Assembly: GCA_964458615.1 (NCBI GenBank)
Contig: CAYWJR010000002.1
Span: 1-64,000 of the forward strand
Source of the DNA: SHNJ01 sp964458615
Lineage (GTDB): Bacteria; Pseudomonadota; Alphaproteobacteria; SHNJ01
DNA length: 64,000 nt
Direction of reading: 5' to 3'
A model generated the notes under the pieces. The model had not been told where the DNA came from. It saw nothing but the letters and a program-made list of their open reading frames with translations, and made no database searches. A program made the translations under genes and the position numbers. Every line of letters begins with the position of its first letter. Position 1 is the stretch's first letter. Below, piece after piece: positions 53,109-62,471 of the stretch.

Positions 53109-54057
53109 GATCCGGTTTGATCGCAACGAACGCGGTGACTTGATTGCCTTGTTCGTTGTATCCCAAATTGTCGAAACTGATCAAATTGGCCAATGCGATG
53201 CCGCGGCCATGATGTTCGCCCGCGCGCGATAAACTTAGGCGCAAATGGCTGCGCCAATCGAATCCCGCGCCTTGATCTTTGATGCTGACATAACATCCTT
53301 TGGCGGTGCGCTGGAAAATCGCTTGTATGTTCTTCGTTTTGTTTTCAGGCAGATTCAACCTGGCTTGAATTTCATATTGCCAGCGGTCTTCTTGCAACAA
53401 TTGTTTTTTCCTTTCGTAACCGATTCCTAAATTCCCGTGTTCGATTGCATTGGTCATCAATTCCGTTATCCCGATCAAAACGCGCTGTGGATTTGGAAAA
53501 AAACTGGCGATTACGCATGCCACATCCTCGGCTTGTTCCAATGTAGACAATGAAAAACTGCATGTTTCGATCATATCGAAACTGGCGCGCTGGCGGCGCC
53601 AGGCTTCGGAAATGTTATTTTGCCGCTGCGCATCTTGCAATACCGTATCGATGACCGTATGCAACAAACCTTGCGCTACCGGCTTGGTCAAATAGTATAT
53701 AATGCCCGCGTCCATCGCCGATTGAACCTGATTCGCATCGATCATCGCGATAATCGGCGTATATCCGCCCACACCGCCTTTGGATGTTTCCTTGATCCAG
53801 CGCAAGGCCGCATCGTCGGCATACGCCCAATTGATAATGATCGCGTCAAACCCACCTTTCATGCCTGAAATTACTTCATCGGCTTCGGCAATATTCGCGG
53901 CCGTGGTCGCCGAAAAACCAATAGCGCGTACATAATCCGCCACCTGATTCATGGAACTGGCGTCTTGTTCGACAATCAAAACTTTTGCATGCTGCACCAG
54001 ACGCAAAGAAGACATTTCATAATTTTGTTTGCGTATAGAATTGGTTTGATTAGACAT
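53098..54057 (-). CDS. Pseudo-receiver / HATPase regulator of the secretion locus
   Basis: A 319-residue, two-domain cytosolic protein. The N-terminal receiver fold begins AKVLIVEQDASSMNQVADYV, but where the phospho-accepting Asp belongs the sequence is FDAIIINWAYADD, with Asn; the Lys in YLTKPVAQ remains. The C-terminal HATPase_c_2 (RsbW/SpoIIAB-like) domain has GITELMTNAIEHGNLGIGYE, then VSIKDQGAGFDWRSHL and GRGIALANLISFDNLGYNEQ. It may bind ATP and control a partner protein without being phosphorylated. SD AGGAG precedes ATG 54057. Last gene of the T1SS operon, 22 bases after hlyD. Confidence 0.82.
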   Translation of the reverse strand: MSNQTNSIRKQNYEMSSLRLVQHAKVLIVEQDASSMNQVADYVRAIGFSATTAANIAEADEVISGMKGGFDAIIINWAYADDAALRWIKETSKGGVGGYTPIIAMIDANQVQSAMDAGIIYYLTKPVAQGLLHTVIDTVLQDAQRQNNISEAWRRQRASFDMIETCSFSLSTLEQAEDVACVIASFFPNPQRVLIGITELMTNAIEHGNLGIGYERKKQLLQEDRWQYEIQARLNLPENKTKNIQAIFQRTAKGCYVSIKDQGAGFDWRSHLRLSLSRAGEHHGRGIALANLISFDNLGYNEQGNQVTAFVAIKPDLNW

Positions 54058-54078
54058 TGAATTCTCCTGTTTCATCGA

Positions 54079-55440
54079 TTACCGCTCGGTAAAAGCGTTT
54101 TTAATCGTCGCCTGGATCGGTTTTAACAAATAGCCGAGGATAGTTTTTTCACCGGTGATAATATCGGCCTCTACCGTCATGCCGGGCAGAATGACATTGT
54201 GTCCGGGCACGGATCCCATGTGATTTTTGCTTAATAATACGCGGCCACGGTAAAATTTCTGTCCCTGATCGTCGGTGAATGTTGTCGCGGAAACCAGATC
54301 CAATTTCCCATCCAACATGCCATACCGCGCATAATCGAACGAGCTGACCTTGATTTTCACCGGCTGATCTTTGATGACGTGGCCTATATCTTGCGGCTGA
54401 ATCTTGACTTCCGCCACCAAATCGTTGTCCAACGGCACGATTTCAAGCAATGTTTGCCCCGGTTGCACGACGCCACCGATTGTATTGATATGCAGGCCTT
54501 TTACCAACCCGTCGACCGGCGCGCGGACTTCCAATCTTGCGACTTTGTCTTGCAATTTTTTGATCAACTGTTCGTTTTGCGCCATTTGCGATTCGACTGC
54601 ATCGATTTGTTGATATGCCTGGTCGCGGTATTTTGCATCAAGCGAAGATAAACGCTCTTGATACTCGCTGATGCCTTTTTGCGCTTGCTGCAATTCGCTC
54701 TTTAAACTTTGCCATTCACCTTGCGACCGGTTCATATTGCGGTTTTGTTCCATCATTTGCGCCTTTGACAGCAACCCTTCGGCCAGCATTTTTTTATACA
54801 TCTGATTTTCTTCGCGCATGATGTCGTTGTTCGCGCCGCTCGCCGCGGCTTGGCTGTGCAACATATTGTAACTGTCGCGTTTTTGTTCCAATTGTTTTTG
54901 CAAAACTTCTTGCTCGCTCGCGCGCGCCTTGATCATACTAAGATATATATCTTGCTGTTTCGCCACCATGGCCGGGGTATCCGCGAACGGGGCGAAATTC
55001 GGATTGCGTCCTTCGACGAATGCGTGCAACCGTTCGTTTTGCAATTCGAACGCGCGTTGTTTCGCGATAGATTCCGCTAAATCCTGTTCGGCGCCGTTGC
55101 CGTCAAGCCGCAATAAAACTTGGTTCTTTTTTACCAAATTTCGCTCGCTGACCAATATTTCCCTTACGATGCCGCCTTCTAAATGCTGTACTAACTGACT
55201 GAAACCTTTTGGCACGATTTCGCCATATGTGCGCGCGACTTCCCCTACTTTGGCGAATGCCGCCCAAACCGTCAACATTAACAAACAAGCCGCAATAGTC
55301 GTCGCGGTCCAGCGGATAATCACCGGATTTTGCGCTTCTTCCAATAAAATGGATTGCGACAAGAATTTCAATTGTTTCTGCCGATTGCGGTATTTGAAAT
55401 ATCCGGCCGGTTTTTCGGTTGGGAATGTTTGTGTGATCAT
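54079..55440 (-). CDS. HlyD family membrane-fusion protein
   Basis: Type I secretion adaptor of 453 residues: TM anchor (IRWTATTIAACLLMLTVWAA), lipoyl-like segment EIVPKGFSQLVQHLEGGIVR, ILVSERNLVKKNQVLLRLDG, a long periplasmic coiled coil (from 120 to 290), the second lipoyl half ARLEVRAPVDGLVKGLHINT, and a C-terminal barrel GQTLLEIVPLDNDLVAEVKI, then GMTVEADIITGEKTILGYLL. It links the ABC exporter to an outer-membrane TolC protein; no TolC gene is in the window. Four-base overlap with the upstream ABC gene. Confidence 0.94.
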   Translation of the reverse strand: MITQTFPTEKPAGYFKYRNRQKQLKFLSQSILLEEAQNPVIIRWTATTIAACLLMLTVWAAFAKVGEVARTYGEIVPKGFSQLVQHLEGGIVREILVSERNLVKKNQVLLRLDGNGAEQDLAESIAKQRAFELQNERLHAFVEGRNPNFAPFADTPAMVAKQQDIYLSMIKARASEQEVLQKQLEQKRDSYNMLHSQAAASGANNDIMREENQMYKKMLAEGLLSKAQMMEQNRNMNRSQGEWQSLKSELQQAQKGISEYQERLSSLDAKYRDQAYQQIDAVESQMAQNEQLIKKLQDKVARLEVRAPVDGLVKGLHINTIGGVVQPGQTLLEIVPLDNDLVAEVKIQPQDIGHVIKDQPVKIKVSSFDYARYGMLDGKLDLVSATTFTDDQGQKFYRGRVLLSKNHMGSVPGHNVILPGMTVEADIITGEKTILGYLLKPIQATIKNAFTER

Positions 55441-57653
55441 AAATTGTCTCCACTATTTTGCAGTTGCTGTAAAATCGCCGATGGGTTTCCGAACAATGGT
55501 ATTTTCCCCGCGCGCAAGCCCAAAACCGCATCCGATTGGCGGATAAAATCTTCGCGGTGCGTAACCATAATTATGGTTTTTTGACCGCGATAGGCATGAA
55601 TCATCTGATGGATTTTTTTTCCGCTGTGGCCGTTTAACAATGCAGTCGGCAATTCATCCATCAACAATATCGGCGTATCTTGCAACAATGCGCGCGCCAG
55701 ATTCAGTTTGTATGCGAAACTGCCGCCCATATGGCCGATCGACTGGCCGGAAATCGGCGTGTCGATCCCAAGCGGCATCGCCGACATTTCAACGCCTGCA
55801 TCAACCAAATCCATCACCTGCAGCAAACGGGCGCGTTCGGCCAATGGCGCGACCAGCCGCAAATTATCGGCAATCGTTCCATTGAAAAATTCCGGATGCT
55901 GGCTGACATAGGCGATATGGCGATGCAACGCGCCAGGTTCAATTTGCCTTATATCGATTCCATCGATCCGGATCGTGCCCGCCTGTGGGCGATACATGCC
56001 GTTGGCCAATTTCAATACCGTGCTTTTGCCCGATCCGTTCGATCCCGCAACGGCCAATATTTGTCCGGGCGCGATTTTAAAAGACAGCCCCGCGAATACC
56101 GGATCGCTGCTTTTACTATACCTCAAACCGACATATGAAAATTCAATTTGCCCCTTGATCCTGTGCGCGATTTTTCCTGTGGCATCTTCTTCTTTTTGCG
56201 CTGCCATAGTCATCAATCGGTTGACCTGGCCGATTACGTGACGCAATTGTTCTATGCGCGGCAAAGACGTGCACAAAGTCGATATTGGCGACAAAGCGCG
56301 CCAGGTTAAAATCATCGTTGCAATCAATGCCCCGGTTGTTATTTCACCCGCAACAACCTTGCCGACGCCCAAATACAACGTCGCCAATCCCGCCAACACG
56401 TAAAAACTATATGCGATAGTTTCCAGAACCGTATTGCGGTGTGCATAATCGAATGCGGCGTATGCCGTTCTTCCCGACAAATCGTGAAACCGGCCATGCC
56501 ATTGGCCGCACAATCCAGTGTATCGCAAGGCTTCGGATTTATCGAATGCTTCCAATGTCGATTGTTGCAATTGCGATCCTGTTTTCGCGGCGTGATAAGC
56601 GGAAATTTTCAACGAACCGTAGAAATAATATAAAATCGCCAGATAAAATCCGGCCATTACGATGCTGACCAACGCCAAATTGCCCGCAATCGCCCAAATC
56701 GCCAAAACCAGCAACGCGACATACGGCACATCCATTAACGATAAAAACACCGAACCGCCGAAAAAATCGCGGATGGTTTCAAAACTTTTAATCCGCGCCA
56801 ATTGCGATGCAACCGACGCGCGTTCAATCAATTGCGACGGCAATTGCAGTAAATGTCGGAATATTTCGTTGCCGACCATGTTGTCGATACGGGACCCAAG
56901 CCAAGTGAATTGCAATGCGCGCATGTGGCGCAACAATGCCTCGCCGACAATCGCGGCCGCCAATCCGACCGCCATCATCGGCAATGTTGCTATGGATTGC
57001 GATCCTATCACTTTGTCGTAAACAATCATCATTAACAACGGCAACATCAATGTAATGACATTGATCAGAAAACTTGTGAAAACCACTTGTTTTATAATCG
57101 GTTTCAACCGGCGCAACACGATTCTAAACCAACTTTTTCCGCTGGCTTTTTGATCGGTTGCGATACGTTGCATAACGTCGGATTTAGATTTATGAAAAAC
57201 ATAAGCAGTGCCACGCAATTTGCGCCACGCGGCGAAATTCAAATCCAATGTTTGGGCGCCATCGAAAACTATATTGCGCCCGTCTTTTTCCTGCCAAACC
57301 AAGAATATCGCCGCATCGTCATTCGGCACGAACAAGACCGGATACAAACGCGGATCCATAAAATCCATTCTGGTTTTAAATTGCCGGACTTCGTAACCCA
57401 AATTGGCCATGGTGTTTTGAATATCCAGAACCGTAAAATTATCCCGGTGGCGTGGCAAGGCATCGCATATATCGGCCAATTCATGGCGATGCGGCAAGAC
57501 ACCGATCAATTTTGTAAAAATTTCCGCCTGAATATTTACGGCATTGCCTAAAAAACCCGCTTGATGCAGTACACGGCTGTCAAACTGGGATTTGGCGAAA
57601 CCGGCCGATACGACCGTGTCCATAGGTTCTATGGCATTTTCTATTGCGCTCAC
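55437..57653 (-). CDS. Type I secretion ABC permease/ATPase (LapB-like, active)
   Basis: Exporter half of 738 residues. N-terminal C39-like domain (about 20-150; TVLDIQNTMANLGYEVRQFK) without a catalytic Cys, as in RTX exporters that bind but do not cut the cargo. Six-TM domain from 180. ATPase: Walker A AVAGSNGSGKSTVLKLANG, signature GHMGGSFAYKLNLARALL (divergent from LSGGQ), Walker B ILLMDELPTALL with Glu, H-loop IIMVTHREDF. Catalysis seems possible. It directly follows a second, degenerate ABC gene, so a heterodimer is likely. Confidence 0.9.
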   Translation of the reverse strand: MSAIENAIEPMDTVVSAGFAKSQFDSRVLHQAGFLGNAVNIQAEIFTKLIGVLPHRHELADICDALPRHRDNFTVLDIQNTMANLGYEVRQFKTRMDFMDPRLYPVLFVPNDDAAIFLVWQEKDGRNIVFDGAQTLDLNFAAWRKLRGTAYVFHKSKSDVMQRIATDQKASGKSWFRIVLRRLKPIIKQVVFTSFLINVITLMLPLLMMIVYDKVIGSQSIATLPMMAVGLAAAIVGEALLRHMRALQFTWLGSRIDNMVGNEIFRHLLQLPSQLIERASVASQLARIKSFETIRDFFGGSVFLSLMDVPYVALLVLAIWAIAGNLALVSIVMAGFYLAILYYFYGSLKISAYHAAKTGSQLQQSTLEAFDKSEALRYTGLCGQWHGRFHDLSGRTAYAAFDYAHRNTVLETIAYSFYVLAGLATLYLGVGKVVAGEITTGALIATMILTWRALSPISTLCTSLPRIEQLRHVIGQVNRLMTMAAQKEEDATGKIAHRIKGQIEFSYVGLRYSKSSDPVFAGLSFKIAPGQILAVAGSNGSGKSTVLKLANGMYRPQAGTIRIDGIDIRQIEPGALHRHIAYVSQHPEFFNGTIADNLRLVAPLAERARLLQVMDLVDAGVEMSAMPLGIDTPISGQSIGHMGGSFAYKLNLARALLQDTPILLMDELPTALLNGHSGKKIHQMIHAYRGQKTIIMVTHREDFIRQSDAVLGLRAGKIPLFGNPSAILQQLQNSGDNL

Positions 57654-59407
57654 TATACCATCTCCATTATCGCGAAATTGTTTGCTTTGGCTTGCTTTGG
57701 GGTTTCGGGCTCGGCGGAAATACCGTTTTCGTTCAAAACAAATTTTTGTTCCGCAAGGCTTAGAATATTCTGATCTTCGGTTACCAAAACCAATGTCGCC
57801 TTGCCTTTTAACCGTCCCATCAAACGATACAGCAAGTTATATCCGTCTTTGTCCAAATCGCGGTCTGCGTTATTGAATAAAATCAATTTCGGTTTGTGCG
57901 CTATCGAACGCGCGATTGCGATGCGTTGTTTCAATCCCGGCGGAATGGGATCGGCTACAATATCTTCCAAGACCGTTTCCATTCCGTTCGGCAATTTCGC
58001 GATTTCGGTATCGATACCCAGCAATTCCGATATTTCACGCACGGTTTCAGGATCTATCCGTCCAAAATGGCTTAGATTGTCGTAAATTGTTCCTTGGAAA
58101 ATAACGCCGCGCATCGGCAAATACGCGCAATGGCGGATGCGTTCGTCATGCGGATAATCCCGCACATCCAATCCGTTCAATTTCGCCTGGCCGGCAGAAG
58201 GAACCAGCAGACCCGCCATGATCCGCAACAATGACGTTTTAGATTCTTCGTTTTTTCCGGATATGGCGATACATTGGCCGGGGAATAATTGCAAACTGAC
58301 ATGTCGCAAATTGTTCGAAGAACTGTCCGGATCGATATATGCAATGCCGTTCAATTCCAAATGGCCTTCGTTTTGCGGATATGATTGCCTGTACGCGGGC
58401 TCTTCGGCAGCATTTTTGAAAAAATCATCCAGTTTTTCCTGGGCTGATTTAAAATCCTGATATCGCAACCACAAACCGAACGATCTTTGAATCGGCTGTA
58501 AAATCCGCCCCGCCAACAATATGCAGGCGATCAGACTGCCCATGCTGAAATATTTGGCGACCACCATTGGTGCGCCGAATATTACGATGCAAGCCACCAT
58601 AATTTGCCCATATACTTGGGCATCGTTGACGGCTTCGGCCGATAATTTGGTTAAATTATAATTGCAGCGGCTGGAATTTGATTGCAAAGCCTCGTATTGA
58701 CGCACGAATCCAGCCTCCAGCCCAAGCGATTTTGTGGTGTGGATTCCGCCCAAGACATCAATCAGGAAATCGTATTTTTGATCGTCCGCTTGATCCCGTT
58801 CTTTTAATGCTTGTTGCGTGTAACGGCCACAAACATAGGCGCGCAGCCCGAAAAAAAATAAAATCGTAATCGGAACCAAAACCAATGATCCGGCAAGATA
58901 ATAAATCAACCCTAAAAAAACCATGGCAAACGGCAAATCGATCATGCTGGCCAGGGCTTGGCCGGAATAAAATTCGCGCAATTTTCCGATTGCCGTCAAT
59001 TTCTGCAATTGAGTTCCCAAATTGGCGGCATTTTTTTTGCTGCATCCGCCCGATAAAATATGTTTGACCGCTTTGTTATAAATCCGGTGTTCAATCGCCG
59101 CACCAACCCAGCCGGACACATAAGACCTGGCGATTTGAAGCAAAGATTCCATAGCCAAGGCGACAACCACGCCCAAGGCCAGCATGTTTAACGTGCTGAT
59201 CCCGTTTTTGGCGATGATGCGGTCATAAACTTGCAACGATGCAATCGGCAATGCCAGCGATAAAACATTGATCGCTAAACTTGCCAGAATTACGTAAATC
59301 GGGCTGTAATCGATTTTAATGTCCGAAAACCAATGCGATTGATTGGCGGGCGATAAAATCTGCCTGTGGCGGAAACCACGTCCGCCGCCTAATGCGTTGT
59401 CAAACAT
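57653..59407 (-). CDS. Type I secretion ABC half-transporter with degenerate ATPase
   Basis: A 584-residue ABC permease/ATPase: six TM helices (IYVILASLAINVLSLALPIA onward) and a nucleotide-binding domain whose key residues are lost. Walker A reads ISGKNEESKTSLLRIM (Ser in place of the last Gly), signature IPPGLKQRIAIARSIA (no SGGQ), Walker B LILFNNADRDLD (Asp-Glu changed to Asn-Asn), and the H-loop is TLVLVTEDQNIL (His changed to Glu). Folding is otherwise conserved, so it is a structural partner for the intact ABC encoded just downstream. It has no C39-like domain. Confidence 0.9.
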   Translation of the reverse strand: MFDNALGGGRGFRHRQILSPANQSHWFSDIKIDYSPIYVILASLAINVLSLALPIASLQVYDRIIAKNGISTLNMLALGVVVALAMESLLQIARSYVSGWVGAAIEHRIYNKAVKHILSGGCSKKNAANLGTQLQKLTAIGKLREFYSGQALASMIDLPFAMVFLGLIYYLAGSLVLVPITILFFFGLRAYVCGRYTQQALKERDQADDQKYDFLIDVLGGIHTTKSLGLEAGFVRQYEALQSNSSRCNYNLTKLSAEAVNDAQVYGQIMVACIVIFGAPMVVAKYFSMGSLIACILLAGRILQPIQRSFGLWLRYQDFKSAQEKLDDFFKNAAEEPAYRQSYPQNEGHLELNGIAYIDPDSSSNNLRHVSLQLFPGQCIAISGKNEESKTSLLRIMAGLLVPSAGQAKLNGLDVRDYPHDERIRHCAYLPMRGVIFQGTIYDNLSHFGRIDPETVREISELLGIDTEIAKLPNGMETVLEDIVADPIPPGLKQRIAIARSIAHKPKLILFNNADRDLDKDGYNLLYRLMGRLKGKATLVLVTEDQNILSLAEQKFVLNENGISAEPETPKQAKANNFAIMEMV

Positions 59408-59430
59408 AATTCGCTCCGGAAACTAGATGA

Positions 59431-61602
59431 TTAAAACAGGAACCCTTTGTGTGAATTAGAAGAAGACCCCCCGCCCAGGCCCAACCCGCCAAAGCTGTTC
59501 AATACCGCCGGCGCGACGGCGGCTACGGTATTTGAAACTATATTCACAGTATTGGTAACGGCCTGCGTTGTGACATGGGTTGTTTGCGTAACCCAATTGT
59601 CGGCCGTATTGCTTGGCGGCGCCGATAACACATCGCCTGCGTATTCCGGCAATGGACTTGCCAAAATGTGATCCAACCCTGATGCCGCATCCATAACCAG
59701 ATCGGCCGCACCATTCAATATTTGATCCAACGACATACCGCCGCCCATTCCAGAATCGCAATCATCGGTGTCGGTTCCAAAACTGATAAGGTGCAATAAT
59801 GATTCGCCCGTATCCACGGCATCCATGCAATCATTCGACAATGCATTTTCCGCTGCATCCGCCAACGAATCGATTGCACCCATAGGCAATGCGCAACCCG
59901 CCGATTCGATAATGTTTTCAGCCATATTTTGGGTGACATCCGCCGTGTGTGTTGCCAAACCGCCCACGATTTCCGGAACGATTACCAATATATCGCTGAC
60001 AACGGATCCCGAATTATCCGCCAAGTTTTCAACCGGTTCCGAAACACATTCCACCGTCTGCAATACTGCGCATGGAATATCGGCCACCTGTTCGGCGGTT
60101 GTATCCAGTATCGTTGCGGCAATACCGACAACAGGCTCGATAATTTCTTCTGCGATTCCGCCAATTGCGCCGACAACGTCGCAAGGCGATGCGCAATCGT
60201 CCGCGCCGCCATTCAACAATCCGGCAATCGATTCCACCTGCAATGGCAATGAACCTATATCAAGGCCAATATTCAATATTTCGCCTTCGGCCAGATTCGT
60301 ATCAATTTGAATTATTCCGGCGACATCCGCATTAAGGGTTAAATTATCGCCTGCTTGAATATCCAAATCGATCGCGATATTCGGCAATTCGGGCAAAACC
60401 GATTCCGGCAGAATCGCATCTATGGCGACTTGCGCCGAAATACCATCTTGTGCATTCATATCAACGGCGATTTCCGCATCAACCGAAACATTGGTGTCGC
60501 CCAATACCGGCAATCCCAAATCCGTTGCGATATTTGTGTCAAGATCGACAGCGATTTCCGGTAATTCGCCGTTTTCCGCAACAATTCCGATTTCCGCGTC
60601 CACGTCAATTGCGGCCTGCAAATCAACCGGCACAACCGGCAAGTCCGTATCTAAGGCCAACTGAACATCCGCATCCACCGCGATCTGCAATGGTTCACAA
60701 AATCCGCCGGTGATGCAAATATCCAAATTTTCTTGTACATCCAGTTGAACAATGTCCGCGATGTTCGCCGCCAATTCCGTGTCAGCGGAAATATCCAAAT
60801 GAATCGAATCGCAATTCAGATCCAAACAAACATCGACATCCGTTTGAACATCAAGTTCCACCAAAGGCAAACAAATCGCCACGTCTAAATCCAAATCGAT
60901 ATGGATCTCAATACCGCAATCGCCGCCGCCATGACAATCATCGCCGCCACAAGGTGGATCCGTTGGTGGCGGACCGGGAGGCGGATTTGGACCCGGCGGT
61001 GGATTTGGACCAGGAGGAAGATTCGGTCCTGGCGGCGGATTTGGGCCCGGTGTTGGATTATTGGGGTTTGTATTGACCGGCGGTTTGTTTGGTTCCGGCG
61101 TATCAACAACCGTTTTAACGACGATAGGCGTTATCAAAATAGAATCATCGTGTGAATTGATGGAATCTATTTTCTGTAAATCAGGGCTTTCCGATAATTG
61201 CAACGCGGCTGCCGCAGGTTGAACGAATTCTGCCGCTGGCGAAAGGGTTAAATTATTCAAAATTACCGGCATCGGTTTTTCCGTCATAACGTTCGATGCG
61301 GTTAAAACAAGATTGTCCACCCCTGATATCGATTGGATTAAAACACCATCGGTATTCAATGGCGAATCTTGGCTGGCGGCTTGGTCATGCTTTTCGTCCC
61401 CAGAATCTTTTGAAGGCTGCAACACCTTATAGGCGGCACGCAGGCTGATGATGGACATATCGTCGGCAATCGCGCCTTCATAGGCCTGAAACATATCTTC
61501 TTTCAGGTCCTGCTGATAAACATTTTGCAACACCGTCATTTGATCCAGGCTTATTCTTGGCTGGTCGTATGTGACGGTAATGTTTTGCGTTGATTCTGCC
61601 AT
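59431..61602 (-). CDS. Large Asp/Cys-rich repetitive protein, probable type I secretion substrate
   Basis: A 723-residue acidic protein with no signal peptide. Residues 1-170: non-repetitive leader. About 175-215: proline-rich hinge of PGPNPPP units. Then a Cys-bearing block (PPCGGDDCHGGGDCG) and about 250 residues of alternating hydrophobic/aspartate repeats of the IDLDLDVAI / VDADVQLALDTD kind, which could form a beta-solenoid or bind calcium. After 470 the sequence is helical with paired cysteines (DDCASPCDVV). The last residues are GLGLGGGSSSNSHKGFLF, a Gly/Ser linker and a terminal hydrophobic motif as in T1SS substrates. Typical RTX nonapeptides are absent. First gene before the exporter genes. 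I know no family for it. Confidence 0.72.
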   Translation of the reverse strand: MAESTQNITVTYDQPRISLDQMTVLQNVYQQDLKEDMFQAYEGAIADDMSIISLRAAYKVLQPSKDSGDEKHDQAASQDSPLNTDGVLIQSISGVDNLVLTASNVMTEKPMPVILNNLTLSPAAEFVQPAAAALQLSESPDLQKIDSINSHDDSILITPIVVKTVVDTPEPNKPPVNTNPNNPTPGPNPPPGPNLPPGPNPPPGPNPPPGPPPTDPPCGGDDCHGGGDCGIEIHIDLDLDVAICLPLVELDVQTDVDVCLDLNCDSIHLDISADTELAANIADIVQLDVQENLDICITGGFCEPLQIAVDADVQLALDTDLPVVPVDLQAAIDVDAEIGIVAENGELPEIAVDLDTNIATDLGLPVLGDTNVSVDAEIAVDMNAQDGISAQVAIDAILPESVLPELPNIAIDLDIQAGDNLTLNADVAGIIQIDTNLAEGEILNIGLDIGSLPLQVESIAGLLNGGADDCASPCDVVGAIGGIAEEIIEPVVGIAATILDTTAEQVADIPCAVLQTVECVSEPVENLADNSGSVVSDILVIVPEIVGGLATHTADVTQNMAENIIESAGCALPMGAIDSLADAAENALSNDCMDAVDTGESLLHLISFGTDTDDCDSGMGGGMSLDQILNGAADLVMDAASGLDHILASPLPEYAGDVLSAPPSNTADNWVTQTTHVTTQAVTNTVNIVSNTVAAVAPAVLNSFGGLGLGGGSSSNSHKGFLF
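60963..61065. repeat. Proline-rich coding repeats
   Basis: Tandem, near-identical 15- to 18-base units (CCNGGNCCNAAT-type on the minus strand) coding for PGPNPPP in the secreted protein; a flexible rod or stalk is likely. Unit number may vary between strains. Confidence 0.85.
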
Positions 61603-61703
61603 CTGTTGCCCCCGTTTATTATTCGATCTTAGACAGACAAATTTAACAAACTCCTAAATCGCGGCAAATTTGATACAATTTTTGGTTGAAATATTTTAAT
61701 TCA

Positions 61704-61735
61704 TACAATCATGTGCGGATGCCAATACGATTGTA
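61704..61735. promoter_or_regulatory. Inverted repeat between secreted protein and chaperone genes
   Basis: TACAATC (61704-61710) and GATTGTA (61729-61735), 18 bases apart, in the 185-base divergent promoter region 61603-61787. Candidate operator for either gene. Confidence 0.4.
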
Positions 61736-61787
61736 AGTTATTTTGTGCATAGTCGTATGCGAAATATTTTTATGACAAGGCAAGAAA

Positions 61788-62471
61788 ATGCAAATCTATA
61801 AATATATAATAATATTAATTGTAATTATGGCCGCGCCCGCGATTGCCCGCGCCGAATTTATTATCAACAACGCAATCATCGAATTCTTACCCGGAGCGGA
61901 GGCGCAACAAGACATAGAATTGGCCAGCAAATCCGACAAAAACGATTATATCGATACAGAGATCAATGAGATTATCAATCCTGGATCGGATCAAGAAACA
62001 AGACGTAAATTAAAAAACGCCGCGAATGAATCGATACTGGTCACCCCGAATAAAACAGTTTTGACCGCAGGCAGCCGAAAAATTTTACGATTTATTTTAT
62101 TGCAACCGCATGGCGACCATGAACGAATTTACCGCGTCGCCGTAAAACCGGTTGTCAATGAACTGGAACACATTGAAAAAGTGGGTTTAAAAATATTGAT
62201 TGGATATGAAATATTGGTAATCGTCCGCCCGAACGAAATTAAATCGGCGTACAATGCCAAACGCAACGGCAAAATAATTTCAATTCATAATACCGGCAAC
62301 AGTAGCGTTTTATTTCAAGCCAGCCAGCAATGCATTAAAAAGAACGACTGTAAAATGCCGCCCAGCATCCGGGCATATGCCGGACAACACACCCAAGTCG
62401 AACTGCCATTCGACGCGCCCGCCATTTATAACGTCTGGGACGGTGTAAAATCCAGCCAAGTTAATTTTTAA
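61788..62471 (+). CDS. Periplasmic pilus-assembly chaperone (PapD-like, CS1/alternate type)
   Basis: A 227-residue secreted protein with signal peptide (IIILIVIMAAPAIARA). Two immunoglobulin-like domains: domain 1 has the strand AEFIINNAIIEFLPGAEAQQ and the G1 segment ILVTPNKTVLTAGSRKILRF, followed by YRVAVKPVV (the chaperone's family YRV(A/S)..P signature); domain 2 ends in a Cys-Cys loop (QCIKKNDC). It donates strands to pilin subunits. Convergent with the usher gene, with an 11-base overlap; this is atypical, since chaperone and usher normally share a direction. No pilin gene is seen in the window. Confidence 0.78.
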   Translation: MQIYKYIIILIVIMAAPAIARAEFIINNAIIEFLPGAEAQQDIELASKSDKNDYIDTEINEIINPGSDQETRRKLKNAANESILVTPNKTVLTAGSRKILRFILLQPHGDHERIYRVAVKPVVNELEHIEKVGLKILIGYEILVIVRPNEIKSAYNAKRNGKIISIHNTGNSSVLFQASQQCIKKNDCKMPPSIRAYAGQHTQVELPFDAPAIYNVWDGVKSSQVNF

